Shown: positions 1 to 7,817 of the stretch, one piece after another
How the letters are laid out: each line of letters begins with the position of its first letter
Position numbering within the stretch: the stretch's first letter is position 1
Assembly: GCF_000241265.1 (NCBI RefSeq)
Contig: NZ_BAEE01000056.1
Location: 1-64,000, forward strand
Length of the DNA stretch: 64,000 nucleotides
Reading direction: 5' to 3'
DNA from: Gordonia araii NBRC 100433
GTDB lineage: Bacteria; Actinomycetota; Actinomycetes; Mycobacteriales; Mycobacteriaceae
Notes under the pieces: generated by a model
What the model was told of the DNA's origin: nothing
Databases searched by the model: none
Seen by the model: the letters and a program-made list of their open reading frames with translations, nothing else
Program-made: the position numbers and the translations under genes

Positions 1-1
1 G

Positions 2-289
2 CTCAACTCCGCGAACGCGGCCGGGCGTATCGCTGCGGATCCCGGCAACCCGAATTATGATCCACGCTGGTTCACCAATGGGAAGTTGGATCTGGGAAGC
101 ATGTACGGCGAGCTGGACTTTCCTCCGGATGCTACACCGGAGCAGAAACAGGCAATGCGTGACGAGCAAGGGAGTATTCGGGAGACTTGGGAAAGGTTCA
201 TTGGAACGCCGCAGGAAAACTTCGAGGCCGGGCGAACCGACAGCGGCGGTAGACCAGATCGATCTACGCCCAGTAATCCGGGTGGGTAG
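2..289 (+). CDS. C-terminal end of an unidentified protein (5' truncated by window edge)
   Basis: An open frame runs in from the left edge and stops with TAG at 287-289, so only about 95 C-terminal residues are visible. The piece is hydrophilic, rich in Pro, Asp and Gly, and ends in a low-complexity Ser/Pro/Gly tail. It has no membrane segment and no motif I recognise. The next gene starts within a few bases on the same strand, so they are probably co-transcribed. It could be the tail of a large secreted or secretion-substrate-like protein, but nothing visible proves that. Confidence 0.6.
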   Translation, partial: LNSANAAGRIAADPGNPNYDPRWFTNGKLDLGSMYGELDFPPDATPEQKQAMRDEQGSIRETWERFIGTPQENFEAGRTDSGGRPDRSTPSNPGG

Positions 290-299
290 CGTGGGCAGA

Positions 300-980
300 A
301 TGCGTGTTGTGATGCGCCGATTAGCGGTATTTCTACTGCTCGGAAGTCTCTTAATAGGAGGTTGTGCAGATGATGAACGGGCATCGCCGCCAAGTTCCCC
401 TGGTCCGGTACCGGAGAATCATCCAATCCGGTGGCTGCCCACCGGATTGATTGATCTGGCGAGTTCGGAGGGAACCTTCGTGAGGGGCATTTCTGAATCG
501 TACTATGTAGCGAGCGAGTTCCTTGGGGCTGCGGGGCTGTTTCCAGGGTATAAAGCGGCTACAGAGGAACGCATGCCGTGGGGGTACTCCCCGCGACTGG
601 GGGCCTCGCTTGGGCTGTCTGCCGGGTATTTGTGGGTCGGCGCCCGACCGGACGTGATGCAAATGGAGTTCGGGGGCCCGATGAGGAGTATCCCGCCGGG
701 ATGGGGGGCGGTTGTCGTGTGCTATCTCGATATGCCCGGTGTCAAGAGAGGGAGCGTCGTGAAGCAATTCGCATATCGGAAAGAGGGTAGGCCTCCTCCT
801 GCTAATCAGCGTGGCCCTCGGGTTCGGCCGGAACGAAGTGTGTTCGGCGATTGGACGATCGGGGCTTGGACGTCGACGGAAGATCGCAGAGTTTGTGAGC
901 GAATACCGGGTGATGTGTCGCGAGGTTTCTCGGCTTCACTCGGTCCGGACCCGGGGTGGCCGGCGGCTGGAGCGGAGTGA
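300..980 (+). CDS. Putative lipoprotein of unknown function
   Basis: From the ATG at 300 the protein is 226 residues. The N-terminus has Arg residues, a hydrophobic stretch (LAVFLLLGSLLIGG) and a Cys within LIGGC, which is a typical lipobox, so it is probably exported and lipid-anchored. A GTG at 291 and an ATG at 312 are alternative starts in the same frame; all keep the signal peptide. The mature part is Pro/Gly rich with an unfamiliar fold. It follows the truncated upstream gene by about 10 bases, and its stop overlaps the GTG of the next gene in a GTGA arrangement, so the three probably form one operon. No function can be assigned. Confidence 0.6.
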   Translation: MRVVMRRLAVFLLLGSLLIGGCADDERASPPSSPGPVPENHPIRWLPTGLIDLASSEGTFVRGISESYYVASEFLGAAGLFPGYKAATEERMPWGYSPRLGASLGLSAGYLWVGARPDVMQMEFGGPMRSIPPGWGAVVVCYLDMPGVKRGSVVKQFAYRKEGRPPPANQRGPRVRPERSVFGDWTIGAWTSTEDRRVCERIPGDVSRGFSASLGPDPGWPAAGAE

Positions 981-1246
981 TTGTGGCGAAGGAGATGGAG
1001 GGGTTCTCGCCGATCGTGATTGCGGCGTTGAAGTCGCCTGAGGGCACGACGGTCGAGGAACTCCGCGCCAAGTTTACGAAGCCGGAAGATCGGATGTCCT
1101 CAATCGAGGTCGAGTTCCGTGCGCGTCTGGACGAAGCCAGATTCGAGTGGAGTCGCGTCAACGGGTGGACGATTCCCGATGATGTTTCTGAGCGACTTCG
1201 CGGTGATGTGTTGTGGGAGATGAAGCGCGACGGGTGGGAGAGGTAG
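977..1246 (+). CDS. Small hypothetical protein, translationally coupled
   Basis: This is an 89-residue soluble protein whose GTG start at 977 overlaps the TGA of the lipoprotein gene (GTGA). Another GTG at 983 and an upstream GTG at 956 are also possible. The sequence is charged, with many Glu, Arg and Trp residues, and contains no signal peptide or membrane segment. I recognise no family. Tight coupling to the lipoprotein suggests the two products are made in fixed ratio, which is inference only. It ends 18 bases before the convergent membrane protein gene. Confidence 0.5.
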   Translation: MIVAKEMEGFSPIVIAALKSPEGTTVEELRAKFTKPEDRMSSIEVEFRARLDEARFEWSRVNGWTIPDDVSERLRGDVLWEMKRDGWER

Positions 1247-1264
1247 GCGGCGCGTGTCCGCTTC

Positions 1265-3652
1265 CTAGCGAGTGCCGACGATCTCCGTGGTGTCATCGGA
1301 GGTGGCGAGAGAGCCTTCTTCCCGAAGGCACGTGAAGAGCATTGAACCGGGTGCTACAGCAGCTCGTAGGAGAGGGCCGCGCGTGCATGGGGAGTCTCGT
1401 ACGGTCACTGTTCGCTTCTGCGGGTTCACAAGGAGGAGTCTGCGTAATTCTCCCACCATCAACGTGTCGCCTAGCCACACGAGGACACTGTTCCGGTCGT
1501 AGAACCCGCTCGCGAATCTGTCCTTCCAACTAACTCGGTTGGCGGGAACAGGCACCCGAATGAATCTGCGGGTGGTTGTGTCTCGGATCAGGATTTCGTC
1601 GCCCTGCTTGTGATACGGCTGAACAACTGGGACGAGGCCGTGACGCATAGGGCCAAGGTCGCCGACAGCGTCGAAGCGATCAACCTCGACGCCTTTGGCG
1701 CCGTCGAACACGGCAACGACGTTCGGCACTGGCTCCCCGTCATCGTGATATGTGCGTCGACGATTGTAGACCGCCCCGAATAGGTCCCCGGATAGATGCC
1801 GCACGTCCGCGAGATCGCCAACCCTTACACCGGGAATCTGTAGCGTACGGGTGGCACTAGTACCGATGTTGATGACGCTGAATTTCGTAGAGGAATCGTG
1901 GCACATCGGCAGGATCACGTAACGCTCGCTGGATGCGAAATGGTCGGGATAGCACGGAGCATCGATTTCCCGAGTGACTCGGCCGCTGTACGGGTTGATG
2001 ACCGCGAACTGGGGTTGCTGATCGTTGGAACTTCTGTTCTTCGCGGGGCGGGGACCATCGTCTCGATAGAAGTTGGCCCGGTCGAGCGGATGTCTTGTCG
2101 GATCTCGCAAGGCTGGGGCTGCGGACTTCCAGCGGAGCCGGCCGGTCATAGCGTCGAGTCCGATTGTTATATGGCGTGTGACTACAACGATGACGGCGTC
2201 CGGGCCGGGACCGAAGACCGTGAAGTCCCGGCCCCGATCAATTTCACCGCCTAGCACTGACGAATCAAGCCGCCACCGCGGGGCTCCGGTCGTGCCGTCG
2301 TGCCCGGTGAGCCCGGCCTTCGTGGACATGATGAATCCTGGACCGCCAGCTCGCACAATGACGCGGTCAGGTCTTTCGGGCATCTGCATCTCGAATGCGG
2401 TGGAGCCTATCGTCGTCGGCTCGGGCGGAATCGGCACGGGCTGAGCCAGCGGCGATGCCTCGGCGGGCTTAATGACCGGCCCCGTCGCGACGAGAAGCCC
2501 GGCAGCGACGGTCGCGACGAGGAAGCCTGCGACACCGACGATGAGAACCCGGCGGCGAGGATAGTCCGGATAGGGGTCTTCCTTCGGGAACGAGGGGTTG
2601 GTGTAGAAGGCGAGGCAGAGCGTTGCGACAGCGCCAGCCGTTGCGCCGAGGACCGCGAACAGTGCGATCGGCCGCGAGTCCAGCCGCTGCAGGACTGGGA
2701 GGTACGGGCTCAGTAGATTGGCGAAACTCAGCACGAGCGGGATGCTGCACAATGCCAGGACGCTGCCGAAGACCCAGGGCAGCGTTGTGTCTTGGGACCG
2801 CGCCCGGACACGCTCCGTCATGCCTACCGCGGTCACGATGGCGGAAACGAGCGCATAGGCGACGAGGGCGAGCATGATCTGCCACGCGCCCCGCGCACTA
2901 GTGGCTGCTGACAAAGCCGAAAGGGTCAGGGCAGCACAACTCGCCGCGAAAAGCGCGGCGGCTAGGCCAATCCCCCTGAGGACGGGATGTGCCCATATCG
3001 GTTGGTCGCGGCGCTCGGCCTCGGGGCGGTCGAGGATCCCGATCCCGGCGAACGGCAGTGCCGCGATGAATACCCAGAAGGACTGCAGCGCCCGCTCATG
3101 AGCCACGCCGGTGAACATCTCGGATTGGAGCATCCCTGCGGATGCCGCCACGGCGGACGCTGACAGTCCACCAGCTACGAGCATCGCGAAGGCGGCGGCT
3201 CGAACCGACGGACGTCGCCGGCGCACGGTGGCGGTAACCGCCACCAGGATGGCCGCCGCAGAGAAGCACAAAGCTACACAAACAGTTGTTCGTACGTCGG
3301 CGAATTCGGCGTACGGATACGAGGAAGAGGCGTCTATCGGACTGCGAAGACTGGCGACGGCGAGCAGCACCGAGACGATGAGTAGGAGGCCGCCGAGAAT
3401 AGCGAATGCGATCTGGGCGCTATGTGAGACTTCTTCCGGCTCTCGCGCGTCCGGCAGAAGGGGGTCACCGAGCGAATCGGTACCACCCGTTGGGGTTTGG
3501 GCCGTATCGTCACGCTCCAGGGGCGCCGGGTCGACGAGGAAGCCTCGGAGGCGACCGCGTCGCTGACGACGCTTGATGAAGGACAGACACGCTACGGCGA
3601 GGCCAATCGGAGCTAGCGCGGCGACGACGATAAGTGCGTCGGCGAGAGTCAT
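1265..3652 (-). CDS. Membrane protein with C-terminal PQQ/beta-propeller-like domain
   Basis: This 795-residue protein has a hydrophobic helix at about residues 5-25 and a basic linker with an acidic/Pro stretch (about 30-75). A block of eight to nine predicted membrane helices follows to about residue 405. The last 390 residues are extracytoplasmic. That part has repeated propeller-blade signatures, such as GLTGHDGTTGAPRWRL and GLDAMTGRLRWKS, which are typical of PQQ-like or quinoprotein-alcohol-dehydrogenase-like propellers. No catalytic residues are evident, so binding or sensing is more likely than catalysis. It stands alone, convergent with the genes on its left and divergent from the NlpC/P60 gene. 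The exact family is not recognised. Confidence 0.7.
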   Translation of the reverse strand: MTLADALIVVAALAPIGLAVACLSFIKRRQRRGRLRGFLVDPAPLERDDTAQTPTGGTDSLGDPLLPDAREPEEVSHSAQIAFAILGGLLLIVSVLLAVASLRSPIDASSSYPYAEFADVRTTVCVALCFSAAAILVAVTATVRRRRPSVRAAAFAMLVAGGLSASAVAASAGMLQSEMFTGVAHERALQSFWVFIAALPFAGIGILDRPEAERRDQPIWAHPVLRGIGLAAALFAASCAALTLSALSAATSARGAWQIMLALVAYALVSAIVTAVGMTERVRARSQDTTLPWVFGSVLALCSIPLVLSFANLLSPYLPVLQRLDSRPIALFAVLGATAGAVATLCLAFYTNPSFPKEDPYPDYPRRRVLIVGVAGFLVATVAAGLLVATGPVIKPAEASPLAQPVPIPPEPTTIGSTAFEMQMPERPDRVIVRAGGPGFIMSTKAGLTGHDGTTGAPRWRLDSSVLGGEIDRGRDFTVFGPGPDAVIVVVTRHITIGLDAMTGRLRWKSAAPALRDPTRHPLDRANFYRDDGPRPAKNRSSNDQQPQFAVINPYSGRVTREIDAPCYPDHFASSERYVILPMCHDSSTKFSVINIGTSATRTLQIPGVRVGDLADVRHLSGDLFGAVYNRRRTYHDDGEPVPNVVAVFDGAKGVEVDRFDAVGDLGPMRHGLVPVVQPYHKQGDEILIRDTTTRRFIRVPVPANRVSWKDRFASGFYDRNSVLVWLGDTLMVGELRRLLLVNPQKRTVTVRDSPCTRGPLLRAAVAPGSMLFTCLREEGSLATSDDTTEIVGTR

Positions 3653-3854
3653 TCCCGCATGCTACTACCGCCGAAATCGGCCAGTGGTTGGCCGTCCGAG
3701 GAGCAATTCCGGGGGAGTGGCAACTATTGGCAGATATCAGGATGTCGAACGACCGCAAAAACCCACGCACCCCATATTTCACACCAGTCACAAAGGCGTC
3801 TCACCTCGACAACCGACGGTCGCAAACGGTCGGACCTGCCGCACGCTGGAGTAC

Positions 3855-4409
3855 ATGACTCCCAAGCACCCTTTTGTGCGGAAGGATGGCGAGCGCACGT
3901 CGGTGTCGCTCGGACGCTGGATCGCCGCTCCGGCGATCGTCGCGGCGGTGGCCGCGGGATCGGTCGTCGCACCGCAGTTGACCGCGGGCTCGTCGAACTC
4001 CGGCGGGTCGTCTGGGTCGTCGGGATCGGTCGACATCTTCCTTCCGGTCTCCACGCCGGCCGCCATGGCCGCGCTGAACGTCGCGATCACGCAGGTCGGC
4101 AAGCCGTACAAGTGGGGCGGGACCGGCCCCAACTCGTGGGATTGCTCCGGGCTGCTCCAGTGGGCGTTCGGCACGGTCGGGGTGCGCATCCCGCGCGTCA
4201 GCCAGCAGCAGGCGCGTGCGGGCAAGGCCATTCCGATGAGTGCGCTGGCCCCAGGTGACGTGATCGTCTTCTACCGCAACGCCAGCCACATCGGGATCTA
4301 CGCCGGTTTCGGCCAGGTCTTCCACGCGGGAGGACCCAATGGCCGCCCGATCAGGTTCCAGGAGCTGCGCACCATGCCGCCGATCAAGTCGATTCGGCGC
4401 TACGGCTAA
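3855..4409 (+). CDS. Secreted NlpC/P60 peptidoglycan hydrolase
   Basis: From the ATG at 3855 the product is 184 residues. An N-terminal hydrophobic stretch (about 21-43) acts as signal or anchor, followed by a Ser/Gly linker. The NlpC/P60 domain covers about residues 68-180. The catalytic Cys is C97 in WDCSG and the catalytic His is H145 in ASHIGIY; H157 lies in the following strand, where the third residue normally sits. Enzymes of this family cleave D-Glu-to-diaminopimelate bonds in peptidoglycan stem peptides. The small size and absence of a coiled coil resemble mycobacterial RipD-type proteins more than RipA, though here the catalytic Cys and His are present. A hairpin repeat just after the stop may terminate transcription. 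Confidence 0.85.
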   Translation: MTPKHPFVRKDGERTSVSLGRWIAAPAIVAAVAAGSVVAPQLTAGSSNSGGSSGSSGSVDIFLPVSTPAAMAALNVAITQVGKPYKWGGTGPNSWDCSGLLQWAFGTVGVRIPRVSQQQARAGKAIPMSALAPGDVIVFYRNASHIGIYAGFGQVFHAGGPNGRPIRFQELRTMPPIKSIRRYG

Positions 4410-4412
4410 CCG

Positions 4413-4476
4413 CTCCTCCCGATCGAATCCGCACTTCCCGACGTGATCGCGTCGGGAAGTGACGATCGGTGCGGGA
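4413..4476. repeat. Intergenic palindromic repeat, copy 1 (possible terminator)
   Basis: A perfect 12-bp stem, CACTTCCCGACG (4432-4443) with CGTCGGGAAGTG (4450-4461), has a 6-nt loop and lies 23 bases after the NlpC/P60 stop. The same stem and the same flanking sequence on both sides recur at 5144-5207, so this is a dispersed element and not just a local terminator. There is no T-run after it. Confidence 0.75.
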
Positions 4477-4520
4477 AGAATTCGGGCGACATCGTCGTCG
4501 ACGGCGGCGAGGATGGATGA

Positions 4521-5177
4521 GTGAGCGACTATGTGAGCCCGGAGTGGGCGACGTCAGCGCTGGTCATGATTGACGTGCAGAACGATTTCGTCGACGGCCC
4601 GTCGGCCATCCCCGGCACCGCCGAGCGGATCGACGCCATGGCAACCCTTGTCGAAGCGTTCCGCGGAGCGCAGCGGCCGATCGTCCACGTCGTCCGCTCC
4701 TACCGGGCCGGCGAGTCGGACGTAGATACGGTGCGTCGCTCGATGATCGAATCGGGCTCGGCCGCCGCGCAACCGGGCACCGAGGGTGCGCGGATACCGG
4801 CCCGCCTCCTCGACGTCGAGCCCGACTGGCAGCTGTTGCGCGGCGGCGAGCCACAATCCGCCGGGATCGACGAATACCTCCTGTACAAGCCTCGATGGTC
4901 GGCCTTCCACCGGACGGCCCTCGATGCGCTGCTGCGTGAACGCGGCATCACGACCGTCGTCGTCGCCGGATGCAACCTGCCGAACTGCCCGCGCGCGACG
5001 CTGTTCGACGCCACCGAGCGCGACTACCGCGCCGTCCTCGTCATCGATGCGACTTCGCAGACGACGCCGGAACGAGTGTCGGATATGACGCTGATCGGGG
5101 TCGAGCTGCGCACCGTCGACGAGGTACGAGGAGCACTTGCCGACTCCTCCCGATCGAATCCGCACTTCCCGACGTAA
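4521..5177 (+). CDS. Isochorismatase-family cysteine hydrolase
   Basis: This 218-residue protein has the fold and triad of cysteine hydrolases of the isochorismatase/nicotinamidase group: D18 in VMIDVQNDF, K123 in LYKPRWSAF, and C156 in the loop GCNLPNCPRATLFDA. Members hydrolyse amides or vinyl ethers; the substrate cannot be deduced here. The start is GTG at 4521. The last ten codons and the stop are supplied by a copy of the palindromic repeat also seen at 4413-4476, so the C-terminus (ending SNPHFPT) is repeat-encoded and probably not part of the ancestral protein. The gene stands alone between two repeat copies. Confidence 0.85.
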   Translation: MSDYVSPEWATSALVMIDVQNDFVDGPSAIPGTAERIDAMATLVEAFRGAQRPIVHVVRSYRAGESDVDTVRRSMIESGSAAAQPGTEGARIPARLLDVEPDWQLLRGGEPQSAGIDEYLLYKPRWSAFHRTALDALLRERGITTVVVAGCNLPNCPRATLFDATERDYRAVLVIDATSQTTPERVSDMTLIGVELRTVDEVRGALADSSRSNPHFPT

Positions 5178-5207
5178 TTCCGTCGGGAAGTGACGATCGG
5201 TGCGGGA
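5144..5207. repeat. Intergenic palindromic repeat, copy 2, overlapping a stop codon
   Basis: This copy has the same 12-bp stem as copy 1 (5163-5174 paired with 5181-5192) and the same flanks. Only the loop bases differ. The TAA stop of the isochorismatase-like gene (5175-5177) lies in the loop. It sits between two convergent genes and may serve as a bidirectional terminator. Confidence 0.75.
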
Positions 5208-5221
5208 GGAATCGCCGACCC

Positions 5222-6046
5222 TCAGAAGAGGTTGAGCGGATTGGCGTTCCAGATGCCGTGGATCACCAGCAGCGGCCACATCATCCGGAACCGGACCCAG
5301 AGGAATCCGAGGAAGACGCCGCTCACCCCCTGATAGGCCAGTGCGTTCGCGACGTCGCGGATGGGTTCGCCGGTTCCCTGGATGGCGACGTGCCAGAGGG
5401 CGAAGACCACCGACGACAACGCGATCGCCGGCCACGGACCGAGGATCTCGCGCCATCGGTCGAGTAGCCAGCGCCGGTAGAAGAACTCCTCCAGCACCGC
5501 GTTGATGCCGAAACCGATGAGCAGCACGAGTACGGCATCGACGACGGGGAGACCGGCGAGCAGCGGAGGCCGGGTGGGCGCGACAAGGAGAAATGCGACG
5601 ACGTAGGCGGCGACCGGAGCCGCCGGTCGCCACCACGCGCTGCGTGTGGAGGGCAGCAGGTCGTCGGGCGCGCCGGCCCCGCGGGTCCGAGCCAGGCTGA
5701 ACATCACCACGGGAACGGCCGCGAGAAACAGCAGCTTGAGACCCAGGTACTTGGGCTCGTCGGTCCCGAGGACCAGGAGTCCTGCGGCGAAGCCGACTGC
5801 GCATCCGAGGAGGATCCACGCCTGATATCTGGGGTGCGTCGCCGTTTCCGGCTCGTTGGCGGGGCGGATCATGAGTGCGACCGCCGCGCCGGCCAGTGCC
5901 GGAATCCACGGCTGCCACAGTGCGACGGTGTTGGCGGAATCGGCCGTGTATCGAAGGCCGCCGCCGGACACGGCGAGGTAGGCCACCGATGCCACGATCG
6001 AGCCGAGGCCGACGACGGTCACGCTCCGGGCAACGGTGGATCCCAC
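5222..6046 (-). CDS. CPBP-family intramembrane glutamic protease
   Basis: The 274-residue protein is almost entirely membrane-spanning, with about eight helices. The three CPBP (Abi) motifs are present in order: EExxxR as EEFFYRR, FxxxH as FALWH, and HxxxN as HGIWN. These build the membrane-embedded active site of Rce1-like proteases. In bacteria such proteins act in peptide maturation, immunity or signalling, and no partner is encoded nearby. It is convergent with the isochorismatase-like gene across repeat copy 2 and divergent from the glutaminase gene, which starts about 95 bases away. Confidence 0.85.
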   Translation of the reverse strand: MGSTVARSVTVVGLGSIVASVAYLAVSGGGLRYTADSANTVALWQPWIPALAGAAVALMIRPANEPETATHPRYQAWILLGCAVGFAAGLLVLGTDEPKYLGLKLLFLAAVPVVMFSLARTRGAGAPDDLLPSTRSAWWRPAAPVAAYVVAFLLVAPTRPPLLAGLPVVDAVLVLLIGFGINAVLEEFFYRRWLLDRWREILGPWPAIALSSVVFALWHVAIQGTGEPIRDVANALAYQGVSGVFLGFLWVRFRMMWPLLVIHGIWNANPLNLF

Positions 6047-6139
6047 TGTCCCAACCTAACCGGCCGATCGCGCTAGGGTGAGCCAGGCCCGCCGTGCGGC
6101 CGGCAGGCGGCGACGCCGTCATCGACGGAGGAGAGTTGC

Positions 6140-7399
6140 GTGCGATCACCGATCCCCGACTACATCACCGAGGTGCTCGGCTCCGTCGAGTCGGACGACT
6201 CCGGCGCTCCGGCTGACTACATCCCCGAACTGGCCGCGGCCGATCCCGACCGGCTGGCCGCGGCGATGGCGACGCTCGACGGCGAGGTGTACGCGGTCGG
6301 CGACGCCGACGTGCCCTTCACGATCCAGTCGATCTCGAAGCCGTTCGTCTACGCGCTGGCCCTGACCGACCGGGGTCTCGACGACGTGCTGGCCAAGGTC
6401 GGAGTCGAACCGTCGGGCGAGGCGTTCAACGAGGTGTCGCTCGACGACACGGGCCGGCCGCTCAACCCGATGATCAACGCCGGCGCGATCACCGCGCACA
6501 GTCTGGCCGGCGGGAAAGGCATCGGTCCGGCGGAGAGGTTCGAGCGCGTCGCCGAAGGGCTGAGCGCTTTCGCCGGACGGGAGCTGGAAGTCGACGAGGC
6601 CGTCTTCGAATCGGAGATGACGACTGCGCACCGCAATCTGTCGATCGCCCACATGCTCCGCGCCTACGACATCCTCGACGAGGATCCGGTGCCGGTGGTC
6701 GAGGGCTACACGCGGCAATGCTCGCTGCTGGTCACCACGAACGACTTGGCGTTGATGGCGGCCACGCTGGCCAATCACGGCGTACACCCGACGACCGGCA
6801 AGCAGATCGTCTCCGAGCCGGTCGTGCGGCAGGTGCTCAGCGTGATGACGACCTGCGGCATGTACGACGCGGCGGGCGACTGGGTCACGCAGGTCGGCAT
6901 CCCCGCCAAGAGCGGAGTCGCGGGCGGGCTGATCGGCGCGCTGCCCGGGCAGGTCGGCATCGCCACGTTCTCGCCTCGGCTCGACAAGCACGGCAACAGC
7001 GTCCGCGGGATCAGCCTCTTCGAACGGTTCTCCGACGACATGGGCATGCACATGCTGGAGGTTCCGGCCGCGTCGAGAACGGTGCTGCGAAGCGACGACC
7101 GCGTCGGCGACGACCTGCGGCTGTACGTCTTGCAGGGAGGCCTCCGCTTCGCCGAGGCCGAACACGTCGTGCGGGCCGTCACCGCCGACGCGCCCGATGA
7201 GCCGCGCGTCGCCTTCGACCTTTCGCACGTCCACGCGATGGACAGCGTGGCACGGCGGATGCTGTTGGAGGTGACCCGCCGGCTCTCGCTCGACGGCCGC
7301 GACGTCTACCTGATCGACCCGGAACGCATCATCGATACACCCGATCCCGGCGACGGCGGGCGCTTGACCGTGGTCGCCGACGTCGCGGCGATCGGCTGA
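6140..7399 (+). CDS. glsA: Glutaminase with C-terminal STAS domain
   Basis: The product of 419 residues converts glutamine to glutamate and ammonia. The beta-lactamase-like glutaminase domain fills about residues 1-305, with the catalytic S64-x-x-K67 in SISK and the downstream INAGAI and PAKSGVAGG segments characteristic of the family. A STAS-like domain follows (about 315-410, containing FDLSHVHAMDSVARRML). The start is GTG at 6140 behind a good GGAGGAG ribosome site. STAS domains often bind nucleotides or partner proteins, which suggests regulation of activity or assembly (inference). It is convergent with the kshA-linked small gene, with only one base between stops. Confidence 0.88.
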   Translation: MRSPIPDYITEVLGSVESDDSGAPADYIPELAAADPDRLAAAMATLDGEVYAVGDADVPFTIQSISKPFVYALALTDRGLDDVLAKVGVEPSGEAFNEVSLDDTGRPLNPMINAGAITAHSLAGGKGIGPAERFERVAEGLSAFAGRELEVDEAVFESEMTTAHRNLSIAHMLRAYDILDEDPVPVVEGYTRQCSLLVTTNDLALMAATLANHGVHPTTGKQIVSEPVVRQVLSVMTTCGMYDAAGDWVTQVGIPAKSGVAGGLIGALPGQVGIATFSPRLDKHGNSVRGISLFERFSDDMGMHMLEVPAASRTVLRSDDRVGDDLRLYVLQGGLRFAEAEHVVRAVTADAPDEPRVAFDLSHVHAMDSVARRMLLEVTRRLSLDGRDVYLIDPERIIDTPDPGDGGRLTVVADVAAIG

Positions 7400-7400
7400 A

Positions 7401-7817
7401 TCACCAATAGCCGTCGGGGTCGACCTCGGGGCCCTCGCGCGGGATGATCCCCTCGGCGACGCCGTGGTCGATCGACGCGGTCAGCCGCGGGCACCCGGGA
7501 AGCATCGCCGGATTGCCGCCGTCGGCACGCACCTCGTCGAACGCCGGACACTGCTCGCGGGCGGACGCGGTCCACTGCACGCTGGTCTGATGCGGGCTCG
7601 TCTTCTTGACGAAGACGCAGGCATGACAGGCGCGGCACTCGATCTCGGTGAGTCCGTTCCGCAGATAGTGCTGGCGGTCGCGGGCCGTCGCCTCCTCGAT
7701 GGCGGCACGGCGGACCGGATCATCGTGGTAGTCGGGCGCCTTCGCCCAGCCCCGCGGTCGCATTGCGGCCCGCTCGCTCGCGCTCCCGGCGCCAGGTCGA
7801 TGAGCCGCCTGAGTCAT
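7401..7817 (-). CDS. Cys-rich small protein coupled to kshA (Rv3527-like)
   Basis: This is a 138-residue protein whose ATG overlaps the kshA stop by one base (TAATG), so it is translationally coupled. It has five cysteines, C61, C64 and C67 in CRACHAC and then C90 and C109, an arrangement that could bind zinc or an iron-sulfur cluster. In M. tuberculosis kshA (Rv3526) is followed by a small gene, Rv3527; position and size suggest this is the counterpart, but no biochemical role is known to me. A part in maturation or electron supply of the Rieske oxygenase is conceivable but unproven. Confidence 0.65.
   Translation of the reverse strand: MTQAAHRPGAGSASERAAMRPRGWAKAPDYHDDPVRRAAIEEATARDRQHYLRNGLTEIECRACHACVFVKKTSPHQTSVQWTASAREQCPAFDEVRADGGNPAMLPGCPRLTASIDHGVAEGIIPREGPEVDPDGYW

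Noticed and set aside
2-289. Assignment of the truncated first gene to a type VII secretion substrate
   Set aside because: The visible tail is only Pro/Gly/Asp rich; no WxG or YxxxD/E motif is visible in this fragment.
4554-6149. Very long open frame on the minus strand (531 codons) covering the isochorismatase gene, and similar long frames opposite kshA, purL and cydD
   Set aside because: These lie opposite well-supported genes, are rich in Arg, Pro and Ala, and show no motifs. They are the expected by-product of GC-rich third codon positions.
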